A stretch of 64,000 nucleotides of DNA from Melieria omissa (Eukaryota > Arthropoda > Insecta > Diptera > Ulidiidae). The notes beneath the pieces were generated by a model. That model did not search any database and was not told the DNA's origin. It saw nothing but the letters and a program-made list of their open reading frames with translations. Both the position numbers and the translations under genes were made by a program. Each line of letters begins with the position of its first letter. The stretch's first letter is position 1. The stretch covers positions 2,232,001 through 2,296,000 of the forward strand of contig OZ020270.1 in the NCBI GenBank assembly GCA_963971225.1, given 5' to 3'. Positions 33,963-43,512 of this stretch are shown piece after piece.

Positions 33963-34575
33963 ATCTATATATGTAATGACGCTCAAACAGACTGGCCGAT
34001 TTTAATGAAATTTTCTTTATTGGATTCGTCTTGTGTCAGTTCAGGTTCGTGCGAAACGAAAATTCCGGAAAATCTATTGGAAAAGTTGGAAAACCCCTGT
34101 AATTTTTGACTGTGAATCCTGAAAATTGTCAGACGGTAACGTTGGAACTATAAGTCACACATCAATTAAATTCACTAGGAACTTACTATTTAGTCGTGTC
34201 CTTCGACAGATGGAATCGGGCGGGTATTGGACGAGGGGGCGTGGCACCACTCATACAAGCCAAATCTGAATAATGGAATATCTTCAAAATTGTAAGGTGC
34301 ACAGGATTGAAATTTAGTATTGTGTCGTCCCATAGATGAGTCATTCTACTGGTAAGATTTGATGGGCGTTGGACAAGGGGCGTGGCATATTTTTTGTGAC
34401 CTAAATATTTTGCTGAATTATAAGTCGCACAGCAATGAAACTAAGTACGGACCTACCATTTATTCATATCTTTCGACAGCGGGAATGGTGCGGGTATTAA
34501 ACAAGGGGGCGTGGCACCGCCTATTTAACTTAAATCTGGTTCAACCGCAGTCGATTTCTTTACTAAATCTTAGCA
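33963..34575. repeat. GGGGGCGTGGCAC repeat block inside Transib
   Basis: A block of about 130-142 bp imperfect repeats marked by GGGGCGTGGCA at about 34235, 34377 and 34505, also containing CTATATATGTAATGACGCTC at its left. The same family forms 40960-41830. It is a non-coding interspersed repeat; its class is unknown to me. Confidence 0.65.
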
Positions 34576-34582
34576 GTCTCGA

Positions 34583-34939
34583 TTGCAGCCTCGATTGAGT
34601 TTATCAGAGAAAAAACTTAATCCTACGGTGCATAAAATTGTAGCACATGGAAAGGATTTAATAGAATACCAGTGCTTACCAAAAGGGGAATTGTCTGGAG
34701 AAGCTCAAGAATGCAAAAATAAGGACTACAAAAGGTATAGATGTATGAACACTTGCAAACTATCACGAGCTAGACAAAATGAAGACCTTTTCAATATGTT
34801 AGCAGTCTCTTCTGATCCAGTTATTTCATCTATGAGATCTGTAAGATCACAAAAAGAACTTACAGATACTTACAGCTTAGAAATGATTTCATTATTAGAC
34901 ATTCCTTCCAGCGTAGATAGCGATTTTGAAAAAATCTAA
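34583..34939 (+). pseudogene. Transib transposase C-terminal fragment
   Basis: The 118-codon frame contains LSGEAQECKNKDYKRY and NEDLFNMLAVSSDPVISSM. These match my recollection of the C-terminal segment of Transib transposases (LSxEAxEARNK... then LLxTSDPxxS), the family from which RAG1 arose. The Glu in this block is the expected third catalytic residue, but the two catalytic Asp regions lie upstream and are missing. The ATG at 34583 is just the first Met; reading upstream continues for a few codons. Non-functional. Confidence 0.8.
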
Positions 34940-35361
34940 CTTTCAAAAAAAATTTTTTTTTTGTAAAAAATTACGTATGAATCAATAAATTATATTAATT
35001 TATTAGAAAGAATATATAAAAAAAATAATTTTTTAATGCAAACAAATAAGTAATTTCATTGTAGTATGAAGTTTTACTAAATCTTAACTTTGGCAACGAA
35101 TTTTAAAGCCCCCTGTTACTGTGGCACCCTGTTTTTATGCCCATTTAAAGCTTAGATATTACACTTTCAGATGCAGTTTAAATTTTTTAAATATCTTTAT
35201 TGGTTCAGAAGTTATGATTTTTGCAACGAAAAATGGAAAACCGGGCCATAGTGCGACGATTGCGGCGCGCGTAACCTGACACCCGTGCATAACGGAATGC
35301 GTAATTGCCCGATCGGACGGATAGTGTAGGTGTGAGTGACCATGTGGTACCACTACACCAT

Positions 35362-35703
35362 TGCCCTTAAGCGAAAAATTATTACCCGGAATAATTTTTA
35401 AGATAGTGTTGGTTGGGGGGGGTTTTGGAAATGCTTTACATTAATTTAAATATGTGTATAGATAATAATATAGGTGATAGTAATTATATAATTGGTAGTT
35501 TTCTTATAGTAGTTTCTTGTATAAGTTGTATTTGTATGATTAATCAGTATTTATATAATAGTTTTCTAATGATAGTTCTTAGGTTGTAGGAGTAATTGCT
35601 ATGATTACACGTGTAGTTGTTATGCTTTGCGATTATCATTCTTACATTGTAATTGACGTATGTCTAGATTATAGTACCTTACTTCTATATTTGGTTTAAG
35701 TGT
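35362..35703 (-). other. Gypsy remnant 3' non-coding region
   Basis: Sequence between the integrase stop and the inferred 3' LTR, AT-rich. No env-like frame is visible. Confidence 0.4.
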
Positions 35704-37298
35704 CTAGGTATTTATGGTGTACGGTTTTAGTGAGTCGTTGTGGACTTCTTTTTCTTTTCCGTTGTAATCGATTACGGAGTTTACTCCCTTTCGTTCTAAA
35801 ATTCTGTATGGTCCGCTGTATGGACTTATGTTCTTTTTTCTGTTTTCCACTTTCAATAATACTAAGTCATTGACTTCCAAGCGCAAAGGGTTGTTGTATT
35901 GCTGGTCTTGTTTATGTTTACGTTTAGTTTTTGTTTGAATTGTGCTTGTCTTAGCTTTTTGTATTGCGTCATGTAACCTGATCTTTAGTTCGTTTGCATA
36001 ATTGTCGTAATCGTAAATCGGTTGTGTGTGCTTGAGTGTGTCAGTGGGTAACGACGGTAATTTGCCGAAAATGAGTTCGAATGGTGTGTATTCTGTGTCG
36101 ATGTTAGGTGTCGTGTTATATGCAAATGTGTAGTACGGTATCCATTTATCCCATTCATCATCATTGGCATAATTTAGTAAGAATTCATTGAGTACCCTAT
36201 GGTTTCTTTCTAGTGTACCTATTGTTTAATGGTGATAAGGTGTTGAAAATACTTGTTCTATTTGTAAGAGGGAGCATATGTTGCTCATTAACTCATTTGT
36301 GAACTCTGTTCCTCTGTCTGATTTAAGAATTTTGAACTGTCCGTATTTCAAAATCAATTGTTGTACTAATGTTTTTGCTGTGGTGGTCGCGTCTTTGGTG
36401 CTCATTGGGTGCGCTATGACGTATTTGGTTAGTTCGCATTGCATCGTCAGAATGTATCGATAGCTGTTGGACATGCGGAGTGGTCCGACAGTGTCAATGG
36501 ATACAATTTGGAAACTGTCACTTGGTGTGGTCGTTATTGTAATTTGTTCTTTCGTGTGTTTTGTTTGTTTGTTTTTGGCACATTTATGGCAGTAATTTAT
36601 GTATGTTTTTACCATTTTGTTCATGTTTTTCCATGTATATCGCTGTTTGAGTTTCAAAACTGTTTTCCTTACACCAAGGTGTCCTCCATGTGTGGAATTG
36701 TGGAATTCTTGTATTAGTTTGAATTTTATGATGTCCTCTTTTATTCTCTGGGGTGGGGTGTATATTAATATGTTCAAATTTGGCCTTATGCATTTCTTGA
36801 ATGCTTTTTCATAAATATTCTTCAATTCATTTGTGCGCGTCTTTTTAAATATTTCATCACTTGTCGACAGTGCTAATTCTTTAATATTGTATTTTCTCAT
36901 GGTACATATGAGCTTCTCCATAGTCGAAACTAGTTTCGTAGGGTTATCGCTGCATCGTACTGTTACATTTTCATCAACTATTTCGACCATTGCCTGGGCT
37001 AATGGCTTAGTTGGAATTAAATTGGCCTCAAAATTAAAGTGTAATTTCTTAATATTTTTGATATCTGCTATGGACGTGCATTGCCACATATGAAGTTGAT
37101 CAGGCTTCTGTGTTGTGCAGTTCTCCTTAGGTGTATCTTCTAGTCCTTTTTCGGACATGCCCCGTGTAATTGCTAGTGTTCGTTTAACAGATTTATCTTC
37201 TGTAAGAGGAATCATTGATTTTAGATAGTCTGAGTCAATTTTGATTCTTGACAATGCGTCAGCGTTGGTGTTCATTTTGCCTTGTTTGTATAAACTCA
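35704..37298 (-). pseudogene. Ty3/gypsy pol remnant: RNase H end and integrase
   Basis: On the minus strand this reads KMNTNADALSRI (end of RNase H/connection), then integrase. The zinc-binding HHCC is H..GGHLGVRK..CHKCA, and the DDE core includes SIDTVGP and KSDRGTEF. A nonsense codon near 36226 (TAA) follows a TPYHH motif; coding resumes below it in the same and neighbouring frames (about 35985-36220) and ends with a GPY-type C-terminus (KNISPYSGPYRILE, 35704-35886). Gag, protease, RT and most of RNase H are missing, because the left part joins the inferred LTR directly at 37299. The lineage looks like the fly gypsy group; no env seen. Confidence 0.85.
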
Positions 37299-37507
37299 CA
37301 AAATAGCTGATCTTGCACATTTCCGTTGGGAACAGTGCGCTGCGGTAGGTAGCGTTGAACTCGCTTGGTCGCCGTCACAAGTGCTTTGTTTACAACTGCG
37401 GCGACGATTGCGGCGCGCGTAACCTGACACCCGTGCATAACGGAATGGGTAATTGCCCGATCGGACGGATAGTGTAGGTGTGAGTGACCATGTGGTACCA
37501 CTACACA
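37299..37507 (-). repeat. Inferred gypsy LTR, uninterrupted copy
   Basis: About 209 bp identical in kind to the two parts flanking Transib (33239-33345 and 35254-35361). In minus orientation it starts TGTAGTGGTACC and ends near CAGCTATTTT, where truncated pol begins. It shows the empty Transib site (CGACG once). An LTR at the 5' side is inferred from position; function is uncertain. Confidence 0.5.
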
Positions 37508-37728
37508 GGGTTGGAAGGGACCTACAGTTTTATGCCGATTCCGAACGGCGAGTTGGGAGCTTTTTCATAGGCAATTTTACTCTCAGAGGTTTGCCATTTC
37601 CTGCTAACAGGACATCCGCCGAAAGAAAAATTGTTGTTTTTCTTTTTTCTGTGTTAGCAGAAACGGAGTCTTGAACCTGGGTCCTAAAGCACTAACCAGC
37701 TGAGCTACGGCGGCTGTAGCTGTATATT
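37508..37728 (-). repeat. SINE with tRNA-like head
   Basis: Read on the minus strand, it starts at about 37722 with GCCGCCGTAGCTCAGCTGG, an A-box-like segment (TAGCTCAGCTGG). A B-box-like GGTTCAAGACTCC follows about 20 bases on, closer than in a real tRNA. A body follows with GCAAACCTCTGAGAG, GAAAAAGCTCCC and CGTTCGGAATCGGC. The tail half is cut off at 37508 by the inferred gypsy LTR. It is a Pol III-type SINE derived from a tRNA, not a functional tRNA gene. Confidence 0.7.
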
Positions 37729-38331
37729 TAGTATATCATTATTTAAGCCACCCCCTTACTTCTAGATAACACAGGTCCAAATCAGATCCGCGATAAAATC
37801 TTAGTATTCACAATTACTGCCCTACTCAATAACTAAACTCTATGTATGTGTGTGTCAAACATATCCCTGCAGGAAATATAACTAATTTTGAATTAATTTA
37901 TAGTCTTTTTCTGTACAGTGCTGATTACAAATTAGTTATTTTGCTTGAAAACTATTATAACTAGTTGTTTCCAAACCAATTAATAATTAGTCAGCAATCG
38001 ACTGATTTAAAACTAGTTGTTTTATGACTAGTTAAAAATTAGTTACTTTTTAACTGATTTTAAGCTAGTCAAATAGTAACCCATTAAAAATTACTTGCAT
38101 ATAACCCCAATAAATGAATTTTCAAATAAAGCAAAACACACTTTTTTTAAATAATATTCACACCTAATAAAAAACAAAGCAGCACAAATTTAAAACATTT
38201 GATAAAAAATAACATTTCAATTCATTGTACAACAAAAACATATTTTTCTAATAAATTCCCAAAAGGCAACCGATTAACATAACCTACTCAATGCTGTTTT
38301 GTTGAGGCCCTATGCTCCAGAGAGGAGTGAA
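37729..38331. other. No gene; ACTAGTT-rich AT segment
   Basis: AT-rich sequence in which AACTAGTT, AATTAGTT and AACTAATT variants recur about every 20-40 bases between 37865 and 38100. No coding motif. The same hexamer theme recurs at 38780-39110. Confidence 0.45.
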
Positions 38332-38775
38332 TAACTAATAATAATAAAAATTGACTGGCACGACAGCCCGCTTACGCGAGACTAAAGGCTTGATTACACG
38401 TAACGAGTAGAGTGAGAAGACAGCAACTCGAACGAGTACTTGTTTCGTCTAAACGGTAAGGCGAGTTCTTGATTGAGTCAGTGACCGATGAAAGTGACGA
38501 GAGAGCCACTAGAATCACATTTTGTTTGCTAGGCCGAGCGACCACTACTTTACCGTTATATTTTTCTCTTTTCGCAGCGATTCGCGCAATCGCTCGTCAC
38601 ATGCGGAATCGCTCGTGACATGCGGTATGCGCCTTTGCTCGCTATCCCAATTCTTTCGGCCTAGTACCATTTTGATGTCTCGTCACTCGACTCGTTACGT
38701 GTAATCATGCCTTTAAGGCCTAGCTTCCCGCAACCACCCGAGTGAATTTGTACGCGGGTGGAAGGGACCCTGCAG
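38332..38775 (-). repeat. SINE copy split by a MITE
   Basis: The tail side (AATAATAATAAAAATTGACTGG, then ACGACAGCCCGCTTACGCGAG) is at 38332-38384 and the body continues at 38714-38775 (AAGGCCTAGCTTCCCGC, then GTACGCGGGTGGAAGGGACC). The uninterrupted copy at 39449-39602 shows the two halves joined. Head region absent (5' truncated). Confidence 0.75.
38385..38713. mobile_element. MITE, 329 bp, inside SINE
   Basis: The ends are inverted repeats, AAGGCTTGATTACACGTAAC on the left and the complement of AAGGCATGATTACACGTAAC on the right, about 30 bp with one or two mismatches. The target duplication is TA (38383-38384 and 38714-38715) or TAA, judged against the unoccupied SINE at 39449-39602. TA or TWA fits mariner or PIF/Harbinger. 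No coding capacity. Confidence 0.8.
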
Positions 38776-39206
38776 GAAAAATGACTAGTGTGCTACTAGT
38801 TTACAACTGGTGCATTTTGCACCAGCACTAGTCCGCGCTCAATCCCATTTCAATGCTACGAACTGTCGATTTTAGCATTTGCATGTCCTACGTTGTGGCA
38901 ATTGCCACACCGTGCATTACATTACAACTAGCTTTAACCCTTTCCGACATGAAAATAACAGCCCGCTGTATGAATTGTATGAGCTGTAGTCCAATATATT
39001 GGACATTGTGACTGAAAGGCTTAAACTAGTGCAACATGCACCAGTTTAAACCTAGTTTCGTATGCGCTAGGTTTTAGTTAAAATCTCACGCACTAGCTGA
39101 TGTTTTTGGAAATAAATATGGAAAAAATAATGTAAAAAAAAGTTTAATTTATGTTGATGAGTTTTTATAAAATAACAATAATTTAAATACATTTTTTTAA
39201 TCTATA
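38776..39206. other. No gene seen
   Basis: Unique sequence with several ACTAGT/ACCAGT motifs, including the small inverted repeat CTGGTGCATTTTGCACCAG near 38806-38824 and a related TGCAACATGCACCAG near 39032-39046. Confidence 0.4.
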
Positions 39207-39448
39207 TACAGTTACTCACAAAACTGATCACGCTTTTGAAAAAATGAAATTTAAATGAGCGATTTACATTTATGTGTGGAAAAAATTTGACCAAATTGTT
39301 ATTTTTGTTTTCTAACGGTGTTTCTTTAACAGTTTCTAAAGTCATTGCGACAATGTTTGCGTAAGTTTCTATTTGCTTTGCTGATTAGTTTAGAAATGCA
39401 GCGTGATCAGTTTTGTGAGTTGTGTGAAGAAGAGTGGTTCGATCAAGT

Positions 39449-39602
39449 GTGGTAATAATAATAATTAATTGATTGGCACGACAGCCCGCTTACGCGAGAC
39501 TAAGGCCTAGCTTCCCACAGAAACCCGTGTTGTGCGTTTTGAATTTTGTACGCGGGTGAAAGGGACCTACAGTTTTATGCCGGTTCCGAACGGCAGGAAA
39601 TT
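39449..39602 (-). repeat. SINE copy inside Tc1 5' UTR
   Basis: Tail (TAATAATAATAATTAATTG) at left, then GGCACGACAGCCCGCTTACG, AAGGCCTAGCTTCCCAC, GTACGCGGGTGAAAGGGACC and GGTTCCGAACGGCA. 5' truncated. It is younger than the Tc1 copy it interrupts. Confidence 0.75.
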
Positions 39603-39704
39603 GAAAATAATTAAATTGTCAGGTGAGCAGACGAGAAAAAAATTTATTTTTATTCAATATTTAAATTTTCCAGAATTTTTTACTGTAGGTTTTTTCTCAA
39701 CAAA

Positions 39705-40715
39705 ATGGGTGCAAATAACAAAGCACTTGACAGGCAAACCATCGAACAAATACAAAAGTTGTTGAAAGATGGAGTCCCTCATCGCCGAATTTCGTTTCTA
39801 ACTGGCGCATCACTCGGTATAATAAGCAAAATTCGGAAAAATTTGGACAATCCCTTACCCAAAAACCGTGGATGCCGTCCTAAAATTTTATCAGAAGTGG
39901 ATGAAAGGAACATTGTGCGCGATTTACGACGTGGAAAATTCAAAAACGCGGTGGAAATACAACGCTCTGTCAATACCTCTTTAAACGTTTGCATATCGGC
40001 TGAAACAGTTCGCAGAACGCTTCGATCCGCTGGCCTTAGAGGAAGGGCAAAGGTGAAAAAGCCCCTGTTGTCACGCAGGCATATGAAACTGCGCCTAAAT
40101 TTCGCCCAAAAATATTCGCAATGGTCTGCTGAAGATTGGGCAAAAGTAGTATGGTCCGATGAGTCCAAAATTAATTGTTTGGGCTCTGATGGCCGAGAGT
40201 GGGTGTGGAAATCGCCTGGTGAGAAGCTTCAGCCGCAACATGTAAAGCCAACGTTAAAGTTCGGTTGGGATTCCATAATGATATGGGGATGCATGATGAC
40301 CAGAGGTGTCGGAACGCTATTTAGAATCATTGGAAAAATGACTGCAGCCTCTTACGTCAATATATTAAACAGCGAACTAACAGGGTCGATAGAAAAGTTT
40401 GACAGTAATGCTTCGGACATTGTCTTCCAGCAAGACAATGATCCGAAGCATACTGCTAAACTAACCAGAGAATGGCTGCAAAACAACAATTTTTCAACAT
40501 TAAACTGGCGGCCACAGTCCCCAGATCTCAACCCCATAGAACATCTATGGGGGGTCTTGAAGAGGGCAATTACTGGGGAGACCGGGAATACCGAAGAACT
40601 TTGGGTGAAGGTGCGTGCTGCCTGGCAACAAATCTCTCCGGAAGTATGCCGGAACCTCGTTGATAGCATGCCTAGAAGAATTCAAGCAGTTATTGATGGA
40701 TATACTAAGTACTAA
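39705..40715 (+). CDS. Tc1 transposase, intact
   Basis: The 336-residue protein is the usual length for Tc1/mariner-family transposases. Residues 1-110 form two helix-turn-helix motifs of a paired-like DNA-binding domain (DRQTIEQIQKLLKDG, then RRTLRSAGL). The catalytic DDE domain shows the first Asp in VVWSDESKI (about residue 151), a GCMMTRG block, the second Asp in FQQDNDPKH (about 246) and the Glu in SPDLNPIEHLWG (about 281), giving D-D-34-E spacing. The start is ATG 39705. No stop or frameshift is seen, so this copy could still be active in cut-and-paste transposition at TA sites. Confidence 0.95.
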   Translation: MGANNKALDRQTIEQIQKLLKDGVPHRRISFLTGASLGIISKIRKNLDNPLPKNRGCRPKILSEVDERNIVRDLRRGKFKNAVEIQRSVNTSLNVCISAETVRRTLRSAGLRGRAKVKKPLLSRRHMKLRLNFAQKYSQWSAEDWAKVVWSDESKINCLGSDGREWVWKSPGEKLQPQHVKPTLKFGWDSIMIWGCMMTRGVGTLFRIIGKMTAASYVNILNSELTGSIEKFDSNASDIVFQQDNDPKHTAKLTREWLQNNNFSTLNWRPQSPDLNPIEHLWGVLKRAITGETGNTEELWVKVRAAWQQISPEVCRNLVDSMPRRIQAVIDGYTKY

Positions 40716-40954
40716 CCGCTCAAAATACAATTTTAAGTAAAAGTCACAAAACTGATCATACACGGTGTATTCATGTTTCATAGCAGTATTTTTTATATGC
40801 GTGTGTAAATATGCAATGAATAGCAGATTTTGTTTGTTTTTTGATACATTAACTTAAATAAAGAAAAAGTTTTTAATTCACATCTCAGGTGTTTTTATTT
40901 CCTTACGGTCAGTGTCCCTTGCATAAAGCGTGATCAGTTTTGTGAGTATCTGTA

Positions 40955-41840
40955 TGTATAAAAATTAATCGTGGTTCGTTCGGCTGCTTAAAACTTGAAA
41001 ACGACTGGACCAACTTGTATACTTCCTTCGGCGGGTTTGTTTGAAATCGTTACGTTAAGGTGTAGGAAAAAAGGAAAGTCAGTAAAACGGGGCGTAGCAC
41101 CACAAGCATACATTTTTAGACAATAACTTTGGAACAATAAGCCACACATCAATTAAATTTGGTACAAACTTACTATTTAATCATGTCCTTCGCCCGAGCG
41201 AATGGGGTGGCTATTGAACAAAGGGGTGTGGCACCGCCCATACAACTCAAATCTTTTAAATGGAATGGAGCTTCCGATTTGTTAGTCGCACAGCATTGAA
41301 ATTTGGTGTACCGTCGTTTCATAGATGTGTCATTCTACTGTTAAAATTTGAAGGGCGTTGAACAAGGGGCGTGGCACATTTTTTATGCAGCAGAACTGTA
41401 AGTCGTACATCAATGAAACTTGGTATGAACCTACCATTTAATCATATCTTTCGGCAGAGGGAATGGGGCAGGTATTTAACAAGGGGGCGTGGCACCGCCC
41501 ATACAATTTAATTCTTTTGAGTGGAATAGCTGCGGTATTGTAAGTCGCACAGCATTGAAAGTTAGTGTATCGTCGCCTCATAGATGTGTTGTTCTACTGT
41601 TAAAATTTTATGGGCGTTGGACTAGGGCGTGGCACTATTGTTTGACCCAAACTATCCACATAATTTTGGAACCATAAGTCACACATCAATTAAATTTGGT
41701 ACGAACTTACTATTTAGTCATATCTTTCGGCAGAGGGAATAGGGCGGGTATTTACCAAGGGGGCGTGGCACCGAAGAAAGTTGTGAGCATTGGACAAGAG
41801 GGCGTGGGACCGCCTCCATTTTTATATACGTAGATTGTTT
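40955..41840. repeat. GGGGGCGTGGCAC repeat block
   Basis: Imperfect direct repeats of about 120-145 bp, marked by GGGGGCGTGGCACCGCCCAT or variants at about 41089, 41222, 41364, 41482, 41626, 41757 and 41800. Alternating units look like a dimer of about 260 bp. It is related to 33963-34575. Non-coding; class unknown. Confidence 0.65.
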
Positions 41841-42238
41841 GCCCTAACTGACTGACTGATCGATTGATTGATTCATCATCGCTCAGCCCAAACCGCTGAA
41901 GCTACGAACATGAAATTTGAACTGTAGATATATCTTGAAAAATGAACCTCCGCTAAGACGGAATTTTTTGAAATTCAGGGTGTAAAGGGGCAAAACATGT
42001 TAAGGGGTTGTATGAAGAAAAGTGATTTAAGAGACATATTGATTTCGAACTTCCTGAAAATTCTCTAAACCAAAAATAATTCGACACGTATTTTATAATT
42101 TTTCGAAAATTAAAATTTAAGTGAACCAATAATGGGTTAAGATTTGTTTAAGGGTAGACTCGAAAAAAACATAAACCGATAGGCCTATTGACTTCAAACA
42201 TTGTAAAAATACTTGAAATAAAAATAATTATACACGCG
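41841..42238. other. No gene; repeat-derived flank
   Basis: Contains CTAACTGACTGACTGATCGA and TCATCGCTCAGCCCAAACCG, phrases that look like the body of a dispersed repeat continuing from the preceding block. No coding motif. Confidence 0.4.
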
Positions 42239-42306
42239 TGTTGTGGAACCAGAGAGCCGCCAACAGTGTTTATTTACTTTTTTTCCCTTTTTTCTGAAAT
42301 AACTGT

Positions 42307-42545
42307 TGTTTAACTTCGCTTCGGCGCGGAGCGGGATAAAAAAAAGCACGGGTTTCGCTTTGGGGTCTTTATTGATCGGGGTATGAATAACGAGTAACAA
42401 TAAGTACAAGAACCACTGAACGAGACAAACGGCCGAAGCCGGGGAGCATAAATAGGGGGAAACATGTGTACAAAAGGATAAGGAAAGGAAGGGATTAGTG
42501 GTGGGATCGACAGATCACTGAACGACCACAGCACTCATTTAGCCA
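42307..42545 (-). repeat. BEL 1 3' LTR
   Basis: 239 bp, TG...CA ended on the plus strand (TGTTTAACTTCGC ... CATTTAGCCA). It differs from the 5' LTR by a few substitutions and a small indel near 42337. Confidence 0.9.
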
Positions 42546-43512
42546 TCGCGGCCGCCATTGCAGAGTGCAATTAATGGAGTAGCCGGGGGAGGGTTGCCTT
42601 GATGCGGCTGACGTCTGGCTGGTGGTGGTACGGCTCACGGCTGGCTGGCTGTGGGTGCGCTTAGGGGTGCGCCGATGACCTCTTTGCAGGATGGTAGCCG
42701 CTGCGGATGCTTTGATCCCTATCCACCATGCGGGACAAACTTGAGGGCAGCTGCTGCTATGGTCGTCTAGCGTACGATCTGCAAAGAAGGTGGATGTCAG
42801 TTAATTGGGCATACAAGTTTTGAGGCTGACATCGTGAGTATGGGAAATCGGCTAAGCTGCGGGGTTCGCTTAAGCTAAAGCCGGAAGAATGTGAGACTAG
42901 TTATCATCAATTGGCCGAATTGCCAATTAGGGAAAGTGAGAATTTCGAGAGGGTTATGAGGAATTATTTTGCACGTTATAATAAATATGTTTGTAGGGCT
43001 CGAGAGAAGCAGGAGAACCGAGCGAGAATGTCGGTTTGCTTTTCGAGAGGGTGGTGGCAGTCCGGAATTGGAACTGTCTGAGCATGACAACTACTGGAGC
43101 CTTTCCACCAGAGAATGAGATCTTATAGATCTTGGAGTTTATACCCGATCAGTCCAACGTCTGCGGGATTTGCAGCGTTTGGAGCAAGTCGCACTGGAGT
43201 GGCGACTGTCCTCTTTTTGGACCCGGGATGGAGGAGATGCAATGAGGAACTGCAGGGAAATGCAATTTCCGTCAGTTGCTGTGAATGTGGATCGAGTGGC
43301 GTTAAGCCAACGCTCTTGTCGAACCCTTTTTCTCTGTTTCATTAGAGGCGAAAGCCATCCTGCGGGATCAAAACGGTTGGCAACGACGGGGGGAATTTGC
43401 CGGTTTGGGAATGAGTTTGCAGGAGTGGTGGGTTCAAAGCGATTTTCCATTATTTCCGGGGGTGGAGACCCTACGGGATTGAGGGCGGCAATCACTTGCG
43501 AAAGAGCTTCCT
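42546..43512. other. BEL 1 region where pol should be
   Basis: About 970 bases between the protease end and the 3' LTR. No RT, RNase H or integrase motif is visible on the minus strand. On the plus strand, an open stretch of about 80 codons lacking a clear start (about 42840-43080, with EECETSYHQLAELPI and FERVMRNYFARYNKYV) looks protein-like. A nearby CGICSVWSKSHWSGDC (43160-43210) resembles a zinc knuckle. It may be gag of another element captured in reverse. Unresolved. Confidence 0.4.

Larger units (their letters stand above)
33346..35253 (+). mobile_element. Transib transposon (defective), 1908 bp
   Basis: The ends are CACTATGGCCC on both sides in inverted orientation (33346-33356 and 35243-35253). 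The 5-bp duplication CGACG is at 33341-33345 and 35254-35258; the intact copy of the interrupted repeat at 37299-37507 has CGACG once. Transib elements are known for ends of the form CACWATGG and GC-rich 5-bp duplications, and the 3' part encodes a Transib transposase C-terminus. The 5' half of the transposase is gone and part of the interior is an unrelated repeat (33963-34575). Confidence 0.9.
33239..35361 (-). repeat. Inferred gypsy LTR, split by Transib
   Basis: 33239-33345 plus 35254-35361 together match the single uninterrupted copy at 37299-37507. In minus orientation the sequence starts TGTAGTGGTACC. The two copies bracket the gypsy pol remnant in the same orientation, and the base just before this copy is preceded by a purine-rich AAGGGCAATGG, a reasonable polypurine tract. 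I infer it is the 3' LTR; it could instead be an unrelated repeat present twice. A clean TG...CA pair could not be confirmed at the other end. Confidence 0.5.
39209..40952 (+). mobile_element. Tc1-type transposon, 1744 bp
   Basis: It has outer inverted ends CAGTTACTCACAAAACTGAT (39209) and, on the right, CAGATACTCACAAAACTGAT in complement (ending 40952), flanked by TA (39207-39208 and 40953-40954). A second copy of the ACTGATCA block lies inside each arm in opposite orientation (39401-39420 and 40743-40758). The transposase gene is intact. A SINE sits in the 5' untranslated part (39449-39602). AATAAA at 40857-40862 may serve as polyadenylation signal. Confidence 0.95.

Noticed and set aside
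37660..37722. A tRNA gene on the minus strand
   Set aside because: The A- and B-box-like segments are too close for a cloverleaf, the anticodon arm is missing, and the sequence continues into a dispersed repeat; it is a SINE head.
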